DNA from: an uncultured Rhodocyclaceae bacterium
GTDB taxonomy: Bacteria; Pseudomonadota; Gammaproteobacteria; Burkholderiales; Rhodocyclaceae
Direction of reading: 5' to 3'
Assembly: GCA_903930805.1 (NCBI GenBank)
Contig: CAIYZZ010000294.1
Span: 1 to 6,634 of the forward strand
Length of the DNA stretch: 6,634 nucleotides
Each line of letters begins with the position of its first letter. The first letter of the stretch is position 1. The translations under genes were made by a program, and so were the position numbers. Shown piece after piece: positions 1 to 6,050 of this stretch. Below the pieces are notes generated by a model. It was not told where the DNA came from. It did not search any database and saw only the letters and a list, made by a program, of their open reading frames with translations.

Positions 1-160
1 CGCCCGGAAAAGCATTTTGCAATGCAGCGATAAACATTGCATCGGTAAAAAAGGTAACCGCACCAAAGACTGTGACCAGATTTGCCTGAATCGCCGCGAG
101 AGGCGCCAGGGCATCCGCAGCGGTGTCTGCCGATTTCAATACAACCTGTCTGACCTGCAT
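1..160 (-). CDS. FIST-domain sensory protein, N-terminal fragment
   Basis: This is an open frame of 53 codons that starts at an ATG (158-160) and runs off the left edge. The start follows a strong Shine-Dalgarno (AAGGGAG) seven bases upstream. The visible peptide has an alanine/leucine-rich segment (about residues 14-25), then ANLVTVFGAVTFFTDAMF, then AALQNAFPG at the edge. This order of a hydrophobic 'VTVFG' strand, a helix and an 'AFPG' turn resembles the first part of the FIST N domain, where the next expected element would be a GCSTAGEI-like motif just outside the window. FIST proteins are putative small-ligand sensors, often found with signalling or c-di-GMP genes. The gene lies 52 bp downstream of the hydrolase on the same strand and could be co-transcribed. 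The family call rests on a short fragment and is moderate; the coding call is firmer because of the start and RBS. Confidence 0.65.
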   Translation of the reverse strand, partial: MQVRQVVLKSADTAADALAPLAAIQANLVTVFGAVTFFTDAMFIAALQNAFPG

Positions 161-167
161 TATTTTT

Positions 168-174
168 CTCCCTT
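168..174 (-). promoter_or_regulatory. Ribosome binding site of the FIST gene
   Basis: On the minus strand the sequence AAGGGAG is followed by seven A/T bases and then the ATG at 158-160. It fixes the start of this edge gene, which is otherwise only a short fragment. Confidence 0.65.
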
Positions 175-189
175 GTTCTGCTGGCATGG

Positions 190-195
190 ATAATA
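190..195 (-). promoter_or_regulatory. Possible -10 element upstream of the FIST gene
   Basis: TATTAT on the minus strand lies in the 52-bp gap between the hydrolase stop and the FIST start, and would give a leader of roughly 20-25 bases. No convincing -35 hexamer is seen at the right distance, so this is weak. The gene may instead be read from the comEC-hydrolase transcript. No hairpin-plus-T-run terminator is visible in the gap. Confidence 0.25.
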
Positions 196-212
196 CGACT
201 GAAATGCGGGGC

Positions 213-1091
213 TCATCCGGAAAGCAGGAAATCGCGTACCACGGCGACTTGCCCGTCGGTCATGAACATTGGCGCGTGGCCGACCCCCGGCAGTTCCACC
301 GCCCGGGCGCGGGGCCCTCGCTCCTGCATGGCCCCCACGGTTTCCCGGCTCAACAGATCAGAGTTTTCGCCACGGATGACCAAGGTCGGACAACGGATGG
401 CATCATAAAGCGGCCACAGTTCGACATCCTTGCCTTCACCCTGAACGGCTGCCGCCGCGATAAATGATTGGGCAATGCCGGGATCGTAGCGTAGTGCGAT
501 ACGTCCATCCGGCGTCGTCTTGACGACGCGTTCGGTAAGCTGCCGCCACTGCTCGTCTGTCAGATTGCCGAAAGGTGCCGCAATGGTACGGATGTAGTTT
601 TCCGCCTCCGCGATGGAAGCGAAATCCGGTGGGGATGCCAGATATTCACCGATGCGTGCCAAAGCGCTGGCCGCGATCACCGGCCCGACATCGTTGAGAA
701 TCAGCCGGGCAATGGGGGCAATGTCAGCGGGGGGCTGCGCGGCCAGCGCCATGCCGATCATGCCGCCCATCGAGGTGCCAAGCCAATCCACCGATTCGAC
801 GTCGAGACGTGCGATCAGAGCCACCATGTCGGCGGCGTATTGCGGGATGGCGTAGTACATGGGTGCGCGCAGCCAGTCGCTCATGCCGCGGCCGACGACA
901 TCCGGGCAAACCACACGGTAATCGGCGGCCAGCGCATGTGCGAGAAAATCGAAGTCGCGACCGCAGCGTGTCAGACCATGCACGCAGACCAGCACGCGCG
1001 GATTTTTCGGGTCGCCCCACTCCACATAGGCCATGTGATGGAAGCCGGCAGGACTCAGGCATTTGATATGTCGTTGGCGCATTGTCGTCAT
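213..1091 (-). CDS. Alpha/beta-fold hydrolase
   Basis: This 292-residue protein has the alpha/beta hydrolase fold. Visible landmarks are the oxyanion-loop motif HGLTR at residues 38-42, the nucleophile elbow GTSMGG at 105-110 with catalytic Ser107, a likely acid Asp245 in the segment RGENSD (240-245), and catalytic His272 in GVGHAP. Residues about 120-225 form the cap region. No signal peptide is seen, so it is probably cytoplasmic. The substrate cannot be read from sequence; relatives of this general type (often labelled MhpC-like) include esterases, lactonases and C-C bond hydrolases. The ATG at 1091 is preferred over the ATG three codons later because GGGAG lies six bases upstream (1098-1102). 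That start overlaps the comEC stop as ATGA, which implies translational coupling. A role in DNA uptake is not implied by the sequence. Confidence 0.9.
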   Translation of the reverse strand: MTTMRQRHIKCLSPAGFHHMAYVEWGDPKNPRVLVCVHGLTRCGRDFDFLAHALAADYRVVCPDVVGRGMSDWLRAPMYYAIPQYAADMVALIARLDVESVDWLGTSMGGMIGMALAAQPPADIAPIARLILNDVGPVIAASALARIGEYLASPPDFASIAEAENYIRTIAAPFGNLTDEQWRQLTERVVKTTPDGRIALRYDPGIAQSFIAAAAVQGEGKDVELWPLYDAIRCPTLVIRGENSDLLSRETVGAMQERGPRARAVELPGVGHAPMFMTDGQVAVVRDFLLSG

Positions 1092-3454
1092 GGGTCACTC
1101 CCAAAGGGCTGAAGAGTCGCATTGTGCCAGTAGCGTGGCCGGGCATCGCGCTCATGGACAACATTCCAGCCTGCCCCCGCCGCCATGATCCGTACCGCAC
1201 CCCCCATGTCGGTACGGTGAATGCGCGCATCGGCAGACGCGTAACGTTCAACCACCTCCGGCCACGGATGGCCAAAACGATTGCGGTAGCCGACCGGGAA
1301 GATCACTTCCTGCGCGCCCACCGCAGCGACAAACGCCGGTGAAGAAGTACGCTTGCCGCCATGATGCGGGGCGACAAGCAGGTCGGCGCGTGCCGTAGCG
1401 GCGTGCCGCGCCAGAAACTCCACCTCCGCCGCAACCTCAAGATCGCCGGGGATCAAAACGCTGCCATGAAGGCTCTCAATCTTCAGCACGCAACTCATGG
1501 CGTTGGTCGGCCGTTTCTCTGCGTAGTCGGACAGAGTTGGATGTAGCAGCCGGAAGCGCACGCTGTCCCACTCCCACGTATCGCCATCCACACAGCGCCG
1601 TCCCGCCAGCGCCGACTTTTCTGCCGGCATCGAAGTAATGAAGTCGCCAACCGGCAGCGTGACCAGCAGCGAAGTCGCGCCACCAGCATGATCCTGGTCG
1701 GCATGGCTGACAATCAGCGCATCCAATCGTCGCACACCCATGGCGCGCAGATAGGGCACGATGATACGGTTGCCACTGTCGGCGGAGGCATTGAAGGCGG
1801 GGCCGGTATCGAACATCAGGTCATGCGTGGCGGTCTGTACATGCACGGCCTGCCCCTGGCCGACATCGAGCACGGTGAGTGCAAACTCGCCCGGTGCGGG
1901 GCGCAGCGGATAAATGAAAAACAGCGGCAGGAAAGTCACCAGACCCAACCAGCGCGCGGGAAAACCGCGCGGCAGCAGGAGCCATGCCGTACCCAGCAAG
2001 GCCAGCGGCACGGCCCATGGCGGCGGCGCATGCTGCTGCCAGAGCGCACCGGGCAGGCCAGCCAGCCAGGCAAGCAAAGCCATGAGCCATTCCAGCAGAA
2101 AATGCGCCAGTTGCAGCACAAGGCCCAGGCCGGGCAGACTGCCCAGAAGCGCCAGCGGCGTCACCAGAAAACTCACCACCGGAATCGCCACGGCATTGGC
2201 CAGCGGCGACACCAGAGAAAACTGCTGGAACAAAGCCAACAGCACCGGCATCAGGCCAATCGTGATGGCCCATTGTGCGTTGCCCCATTCGACGAACCAG
2301 TGTGGTCGCGCCAAACGACCACTGGCGATGTAGAAGAGCAAGGCCACCGCGCCGAATGAAAGCCAGAAACCGGCTGCCAGCACCGCCCATGGGTCGAGCA
2401 ACAGCACCAGCAGAAGTGCGCTTCCCAATATGCGCGGTGCGGCGACAACGCGCCCCGCAAGCATCGCCAGCGCCACCACACCAAGCATGTAAAACGTGCG
2501 TTGCGCCGGCACGCCGAACCCGGCCAGCAATGCGTACAGGAAGGCACCCAGAAAACCGGCAACGGCGGCCGCCTTCTGTGCCGGCAAAAGCAGCGGCAGG
2601 CGCGCCGATCTGCGCCATAGCGCCAGCACGATCCAGGCAACCAAACCGCCGATCATGGTGACGTGCAGGCCGGAGATGCTCATCAGGTGCGTGATACCGG
2701 TGGCAGCAAAGAGACGCCAGAGTTCCGGCGTAATGGCCTGCTGATCGCCAATCGCCAGTGCCGCCAGCACCCCGGCATACGGCTGCTCGGGCAAGCTGCC
2801 CTGGATGCGCGCACGGACCCTCTCGCGCAGCCGCTCGACGGCCCCAGACAGTCCGCCCGCTGCAGATTCCAGCCGGGCATTCACGCTCGATTTGCGCACA
2901 TAACCCGTTGCCAGAATGCCGCGTTCGAATAGCCAGGCTTCATAGTCGAAGCCATGTGGATTGACGTTACCGTGCGGACGTTTCAGCCGCACCTGGAGAC
3001 GCCAGCGCTCACCTGCGTGCGGGAGTGGCAGGGCGCCAGGCGGAGCGAACTCCTCGCCGCTTTCCTCGTCGGCAGCGGGATCACTCTGGCGGTACCAGGA
3101 GAGCACGATACGTTCGGGTACGGGTGCGCCAGCCACTTCGACGTCGAAGGTAAACCGCACGCCGCGCTCGAAATGTTGCGGCAACCCGGTGACAACACCG
3201 GTCACTTCGATGTCGCGGCCTTCCCAATTTGTTGGCAACGCATCGGCCAGCCGCCAGTGGGCAAATCCACCCGCCCAGACAAATCCGAGCAAAGCCGCGC
3301 CGATGATCGACAACGAGCGCCAACGCCGAACCCCCGCCAACAGGAGCACCGCCCCGGCAAGCGCAAGGACAGCCAGAAAAGTCGGCGCTGGCAGGACGGC
3401 AACCTGCTGCAACAGAAATACTCCCAGCGCGAAAGTCAGCACTCGCCACGGCAT
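1088..3454 (-). CDS. comEC: ComEC/Rec2 family DNA internalization channel
   Basis: This is the inner-membrane channel that takes single-stranded DNA into the cytoplasm during natural transformation. At 788 residues it is full length for proteobacteria. In order: two hydrophobic N-terminal segments (about 5-65); the periplasmic OB-like DUF4131 region (about 75-195), including NVNPHGFDYEAWLFERG near 163-179; the Competence channel domain (about 225-510), with LAIGDQQAI and ATGITHLMSISGLHV (251-265) and many membrane helices; and a C-terminal metallo-beta-lactamase-like domain (about 525-765). That last domain has LDVGQGQAV (529-537), SHADQDHAGG (583-592), PGD near 669-671 and HHGG (697-700), so the metal-site residues appear intact and it could act as the proposed nuclease. 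HHGG replaces the more usual HHGS. AGAGG lies ten bases upstream of the ATG. The gene contains two copies of the dispersed repeat (residues 19-27 and 611-620) with its frame unbroken. Natural competence itself is not shown, since comEC occurs in many strains not known to transform. Confidence 0.96.
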   Translation of the reverse strand: MPWRVLTFALGVFLLQQVAVLPAPTFLAVLALAGAVLLLAGVRRWRSLSIIGAALLGFVWAGGFAHWRLADALPTNWEGRDIEVTGVVTGLPQHFERGVRFTFDVEVAGAPVPERIVLSWYRQSDPAADEESGEEFAPPGALPLPHAGERWRLQVRLKRPHGNVNPHGFDYEAWLFERGILATGYVRKSSVNARLESAAGGLSGAVERLRERVRARIQGSLPEQPYAGVLAALAIGDQQAITPELWRLFAATGITHLMSISGLHVTMIGGLVAWIVLALWRRSARLPLLLPAQKAAAVAGFLGAFLYALLAGFGVPAQRTFYMLGVVALAMLAGRVVAAPRILGSALLLVLLLDPWAVLAAGFWLSFGAVALLFYIASGRLARPHWFVEWGNAQWAITIGLMPVLLALFQQFSLVSPLANAVAIPVVSFLVTPLALLGSLPGLGLVLQLAHFLLEWLMALLAWLAGLPGALWQQHAPPPWAVPLALLGTAWLLLPRGFPARWLGLVTFLPLFFIYPLRPAPGEFALTVLDVGQGQAVHVQTATHDLMFDTGPAFNASADSGNRIIVPYLRAMGVRRLDALIVSHADQDHAGGATSLLVTLPVGDFITSMPAEKSALAGRRCVDGDTWEWDSVRFRLLHPTLSDYAEKRPTNAMSCVLKIESLHGSVLIPGDLEVAAEVEFLARHAATARADLLVAPHHGGKRTSSPAFVAAVGAQEVIFPVGYRNRFGHPWPEVVERYASADARIHRTDMGGAVRIMAAGAGWNVVHERDARPRYWHNATLQPFGSDP
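1597..1623 (-). repeat. Dispersed 27-bp repeat, copy A (inside comEC)
   Basis: Read on the minus strand this copy begins CAGAAAAGTCGGCGC and ends GGCGGGACGGC. It differs from copy B at one base in 27. It is in frame in comEC and encodes residues 611-620 ([10 protein letters not shown]), in the metallo-beta-lactamase domain between the HADQDH motif and the WEWD strand, a region expected to tolerate variation. Confidence 0.9.
3374..3400 (+). repeat. Dispersed 27-bp repeat, copy B (inside comEC, near its 5' end)
   Basis: Read on the plus strand this copy begins CAGAAAAGTCGGCGC and ends GGCAGGACGGC. It is oriented opposite to copy A relative to comEC, which reads its complement as residues 19-27 (AVLPAPTFL) between the first two hydrophobic segments. 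The only difference from copy A is A for G in GGCRGGAC. Confidence 0.9.
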
Positions 3455-3469
3455 GATTACAATGCCTCT
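3455..3469. promoter_or_regulatory. 15-bp divergent gap between comEC and the DUF2062 gene
   Basis: The two start codons (comEC ATG ending at 3454, DUF2062 ATG at 3470) are separated by only 15 bp. On the plus strand TACAAT (3458-3463) is a good -10 match, but it would leave almost no leader before the DUF2062 ATG, and no clear -35 is seen. On the minus strand the gap holds the comEC Shine-Dalgarno, AGAGG. Any true promoters must therefore lie largely inside the opposing coding sequences. The promoter role is inferred; the spacing is directly seen. Confidence 0.35.
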
Positions 3470-4021
3470 ATGCGTAAATGGCTACGTCGATACATGCCGG
3501 ATCACACTGCGGTGCATGGCAACCGCTGGCTCGCGCCGTTTCGCAACACGCTGCTGCATCCGCGCCTTTGGCACATCAACCGCCGTTCCGCCGCCGGCGG
3601 CGTGGCGGTGGGGATGTTTTGCGGGCTGATCCCCGGGCCGTTCCAGATGCTCGGCGCAGCCATCTGCGCCGTCGTTTTCCGTGTCAATCTGCCGCTCGCG
3701 CTCGTCACAACGCTTTACACCAACCCGTTCACGATCGTGCCACTGTACCTGCTCGCCTACGCTCTCGGTCGGCTGTTCATCGACACGGACAACTCCTTCA
3801 TTCCGCCGCCGGAATACGCAAGCAGTCTGAGTGAATGGCTGCAGCAACTCCTCGGCTGGCTTGGTCAACTGGGTCTGCCGCTGGTCATCGGCGTGACATT
3901 GCTCGCGTCTCTATTCGCCGTGCTTGGCTACTTCGGCGTGCGCGTCGCCTGGCGCATTTTCCTCGTGCGCGCCTGGCGGCACAGACGAGTCCGCCGTGCC
4001 AAGGCAACCATCCCGCAATAA
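3470..4021 (+). CDS. DUF2062 domain inner-membrane protein
   Basis: This 183-residue protein has the DUF2062 signature between about residues 43 and 100: [18 protein letters not shown], then [16 protein letters not shown], then LLAYALG. Hydrophobic segments fall at about 43-70, 75-100 and 135-165, followed by a basic tail ([12 protein letters not shown]), so it is a small integral membrane protein with a probably cytoplasmic C-terminus. The family's function is unknown. The frame stays open far upstream (from 2954) but that stretch is antisense to comEC; the ATG at 3470 gives the normal family N-terminus and length. No strong Shine-Dalgarno precedes it, which is odd. It is the only plus-strand gene here. 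It runs divergently from comEC and convergently into lolD, overlapping the lolD 3' end by 111 bp, and its TAA (4019-4021) sits at the edge of repeat copy C. No intrinsic terminator follows. Confidence 0.9.
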   Translation: MRKWLRRYMPDHTAVHGNRWLAPFRNTLLHPRLWHINRRSAAGGVAVGMFCGLIPGPFQMLGAAICAVVFRVNLPLALVTTLYTNPFTIVPLYLLAYALGRLFIDTDNSFIPPPEYASSLSEWLQQLLGWLGQLGLPLVIGVTLLASLFAVLGYFGVRVAWRIFLVRAWRHRRVRRAKATIPQ

Positions 4022-4681
4022 AAGTCGGCGCTGGCAGGACGCCGCCAGGCTTGCGTCATGCGTAACAATCACCAAACTCGTGCCATGCTCGGCATTCATG
4101 CGCAGCATCAGCGCGAACACTTCGTCAGCCGTGTGGCGATCCAGGTTGCCGGTGGGTTCGTCGGCCAGAACGCAAGCCGGCCGCGTCACCAGCGCCCTTG
4201 CCAATGCGGCGCGTTGGCGCTCGCCGCCCGAAAGCTCACCCGGGCGATGCTTGAGGCGCGCGCCCAGCCCTACCTCGGCCAGGATCGCCGCCGCCCTGCC
4301 CTCTGCCTCGGCTTTGGCCATGCGGCGAATGAGCAGCGGCATGGCGACATTTTCAAGTGCGGTAAATTCCGGCAGCAGGTGGTGAAACTGATAGACGAAA
4401 CCGAGCGACTCGTTACGCAGCTTGCCCCGTTCGGCTTCCGACACCTCGGCCAACGCACGTCCGAGCAAATGCACCGAGCCCGCCGATGGCGCATCGAGCC
4501 CACCGAGCAGATGCAGCAGCGTGCTCTTGCCGGAACCGCTGGCACCGATGATCGCCACCGTCTCGCCAGCACCGACCCTCAAGTCGATGGCTGAAAGCAC
4601 CGGCACATCCGTCGCGCCCTGGCGGAAGGTTTTTGAGAGGCCGGCACAGACGAGAATCGGCTCGCCCATATCCTCACTCAT
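3911..4681 (-). CDS. lolD: Lipoprotein-releasing ABC transporter ATPase LolD
   Basis: This is the cytoplasmic ATPase of the Lol system, which powers extraction of outer-membrane lipoproteins from the inner membrane to the periplasmic carrier LolA. In its 256 residues are Walker [10 protein letters not shown] (46-54), the Q-loop with the LolD-typical [19 protein letters not shown] (97-115), the ABC signature LSGGERQR (150-157), Walker B VLADEP (171-176) with catalytic Glu175, and the H-loop His208. By recall the E. coli protein is 233 aa and ends about eight residues after RDGRLTAEL. Here RDGCLG (223-228) is followed by a hydrophilic tail of about 28 residues that is antisense to the DUF2062 gene. 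GGAGG (4691-4695), inside the end of lolC, sits nine bases before the ATG, and the start overlaps the lolC stop by eight bases, indicating coupling. Repeat copy C encodes residues 214-221. ATG at M5 is a less likely alternative start. Confidence 0.95.
   Translation of the reverse strand: MSEDMGEPILVCAGLSKTFRQGATDVPVLSAIDLRVGAGETVAIIGASGSGKSTLLHLLGGLDAPSAGSVHLLGRALAEVSEAERGKLRNESLGFVYQFHHLLPEFTALENVAMPLLIRRMAKAEAEGRAAAILAEVGLGARLKHRPGELSGGERQRAALARALVTRPACVLADEPTGNLDRHTADEVFALMLRMNAEHGTSLVIVTHDASLAASCQRRLLLRDGCLGTADSSVPPGAHEENAPGDAHAEVAKHGE
4020..4041 (+). repeat. Dispersed repeat, copy C (lolD/DUF2062 overlap)
   Basis: This copy matches copy B over 22 consecutive bases (AAAAGTCGGCGCTGG through AGGACG) and then diverges on both sides. 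On the minus strand it encodes LolD residues 214-221 (AASCQRRL and the next Leu). On the plus strand its first two bases are the last two of the DUF2062 TAA stop. The LolD segment aligns without a gap to remembered E. coli LolD (VTHD to RDGRL), so the repeat added no net length there. Confidence 0.85.
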
Positions 4682-5924
4682 ACCTTAATGCCTCCGCCGG
4701 ATTGACGCGGGCCGCGCGCCAACTCGGATAGAGCGTCGCCAATACGGTCAGGGTAAAAGAGACCACGCCGATAATCCACACATCCGACCAGTGCAGATCG
4801 GAAGGCAGGTCGGAGATGTAATAGACATCCTTGGCAAGAAACTGGATGCCCAGCAGACGTTCGAGAAACGGCACCACCGTTTCGACATTCAGTGCCAGCG
4901 CAACACCCCCCGCGATGCCCAGGGCCAGGCCGATCACGCCGATCAGCGTGCCCTGAATGATGAAGATGCGCATGATGCTGCCGGGACTCGCCCCCAGCGT
5001 ACGCAGGATGGCGATATCGGCACGTTTGTCGGTCACCGTCATCACCAGCGTGGACACGATGTTGAAGGCCGCCACCGCGACAATCAGGAGCAGGATGAGG
5101 AACATCATGTTCTTCTCGATCTGCACGGCACGAAAGAAATTGGCGTGGTTGCGCGTCCAGTCGGAAACGCGCAGATCGTTGCCGAGACTGCTTGCCAGTT
5201 CGCGCACCACCGTCGGTGCGACGAAGAGATCGTCAAGCTTCAACCTGACCCCGGATACGCGTTCGTCCATGCGATAGAGCTTCTGCGCATCGGCCTGGTG
5301 CAGTAGCGCCAGCCCCGAGTCGTATTCGAACATACCGACTTCGAAAATGCCGACTACGGTGAATTGCTTCATGCGCGGCAGCACCGCCGCTGGCGTCACC
5401 ATGCCTTGCGGCGCAATCAACGTCACCTTGTCGCCCATGAAGGCGCGCAACGAGTAAGCCAGTTCTGCGCCAAGAATGATGCCGAACTCGCCCGGCTGAA
5501 GCCGTTCCAGCTTGCCCGATTTCATGTGACGGGCGAAGTCGGCGACGCGATCTTCCTCTGCCGGCAGAATGCCGCGCACCATGACACCTTTCACTTGGCC
5601 ATCGAACGAGAGCATGCCCTGCTGCTGTACGTAAGGCGCGGCCGCAATGACATGAGGATGACGCGCGACGGCATCAACAGCCGTCTGCCAGTTTCCCAGT
5701 TCGCCATCCACGCCGGTAATCTGCGCGTGCGCGGCGACACCCAGAATGCGCGTACGTAACTCCTTCTGAAAACCGTTCATCACCGACAGCACGACGATCA
5801 GCGCCGCCACGCCGAGCGCCAGGCCCAGCATGGAGATCAACGATATGAAGGAGATGAAGCGATTTCCGCCGCCGGGCTTGCGGGCAGCGGTATAGCGCAG
5901 TCCGATCAGAGTTTCGAATGGCAT
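4674..5924 (-). CDS. lolC: Lipoprotein-releasing ABC transporter permease, LolC/E family
   Basis: This is the membrane subunit that, with LolD, extracts lipoproteins and passes them to LolA. At 416 residues it is the normal length. It has the FtsX/MacB-type layout: helix 1 at about 24-46 ([20 protein letters not shown]), a large periplasmic domain (about 50-270), and helices at about 272-296, 316-345 and 378-400, ending in the family-typical [17 protein letters not shown]. The stretch [20 protein letters not shown] (171-190) lies where LolC carries its LolA-binding hook. Only one permease gene is present beside lolD, so this may be a single LolC/E hybrid working as a homodimer (LolF-like) rather than a LolC-LolE pair; the window cannot exclude a second gene elsewhere. 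The ATG at 5924 gives the right N-terminus, although its Shine-Dalgarno is poor. It is probably the first gene of a lolC-lolD operon. Confidence 0.95.
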   Translation of the reverse strand: MPFETLIGLRYTAARKPGGGNRFISFISLISMLGLALGVAALIVVLSVMNGFQKELRTRILGVAAHAQITGVDGELGNWQTAVDAVARHPHVIAAAPYVQQQGMLSFDGQVKGVMVRGILPAEEDRVADFARHMKSGKLERLQPGEFGIILGAELAYSLRAFMGDKVTLIAPQGMVTPAAVLPRMKQFTVVGIFEVGMFEYDSGLALLHQADAQKLYRMDERVSGVRLKLDDLFVAPTVVRELASSLGNDLRVSDWTRNHANFFRAVQIEKNMMFLILLLIVAVAAFNIVSTLVMTVTDKRADIAILRTLGASPGSIMRIFIIQGTLIGVIGLALGIAGGVALALNVETVVPFLERLLGIQFLAKDVYYISDLPSDLHWSDVWIIGVVSFTLTVLATLYPSWRAARVNPAEALRYE

Positions 5925-5933
5925 GGAGTCGGC

Positions 5934-5939
5934 ATTCTA
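5934..5939 (-). promoter_or_regulatory. Possible -10 element upstream of lolC
   Basis: TAGAAT on the minus strand (five of six matches to the sigma-70 -10 consensus) ends ten bases before the lolC ATG, so transcription from it would give an almost leaderless mRNA. That would fit the poor Shine-Dalgarno. The hexamer at the expected -35 position (GGCGCA) does not match the consensus, so the call is weak. Confidence 0.22.
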
Positions 5940-5976
5940 CCTGCGGACCCTCACACTGCGCCGTCCCCATGTTGAT

Positions 5977-6008
5977 GGCGCTCCGGCTGCCGCCGTCCCG
6001 CCAGCGCC
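5977..6008. repeat. Inverted repeat GGCGCT/AGCGCC spanning copy D
   Basis: GGCGCT (5977-5982) and AGCGCC (6003-6008) are perfect complements separated by a 20-base G+C-rich spacer. The right arm is part of repeat copy D. The hairpin lies in the leader or promoter region upstream of lolC. It is not followed by a T-run on the minus strand, so it is not an intrinsic terminator for the EAL gene. A direct repeat of CGCCGTCCC (5959-5967 and 5991-5999) overlaps the same area. Short arms in G+C-rich DNA can arise by chance. Confidence 0.35.
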
Positions 6009-6017
6009 GACTTTCTG
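5992..6017 (-). repeat. Dispersed repeat, copy D (intergenic, upstream of lolC)
   Basis: This copy is identical to copy A except for one missing base in the A-run (AAA for AAAA on the minus strand), so it is 26 bp. It is the only copy outside a coding sequence, in the 126-bp gap between the EAL gene stop and the lolC start, and has the same orientation as copy A. The identity with copy B extends two bases further (CTGGC). Confidence 0.88.
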
Positions 6018-6050
6018 GCACTCATGGAGAAATGCGTTGTCGCCGAGTTC

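Noticed and set aside
191..200. TAATACGACT, identical to the first ten bases of the phage T7 promoter
   Set aside because: The match stops at ten bases (next is GAAAT rather than CACTATAG) and no phage or vector sequence surrounds it, so it is chance.
123..467. 114-codon plus-strand frame over the FIST-hydrolase gap
   Set aside because: Most of it is antisense to the hydrolase and the FIST start, it has no ribosome binding site, and its translation resembles no family I know.
724..1275. Open frame of 183 codons on the minus strand across the comEC-hydrolase junction
   Set aside because: It overlaps two well-supported genes on the same strand in another frame, and its translation is arginine-rich with no recognisable motif, typical of a G+C-rich shadow frame.
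2199..2210. Near match to the repeat core (GCCAGCGGCGAC), with another at 2465-2477
   Set aside because: Only 11 of 12 and 11 of 13 bases match, flanks do not match, and such strings are common in Ala-rich coding sequence.
1688..2359. 223-codon plus-strand frame inside comEC
   Set aside because: It is Gln/Arg/His-rich and lies opposite membrane-helix codons of comEC, the usual result of reading Leu/Ala codons in antisense.
2954..3469. 172-codon upstream extension of the DUF2062 frame
   Set aside because: It is antisense to comEC, low in complexity and charged, and DUF2062 proteins normally start near the ATG at 3470.
4031..4048. Hairpin CTGGC-8 nt-GCCAG after the DUF2062 stop, considered as a terminator
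   Set aside because: The stem is only five base pairs with no T-run following on the plus strand, and on the minus strand it lies inside lolD before its stop.
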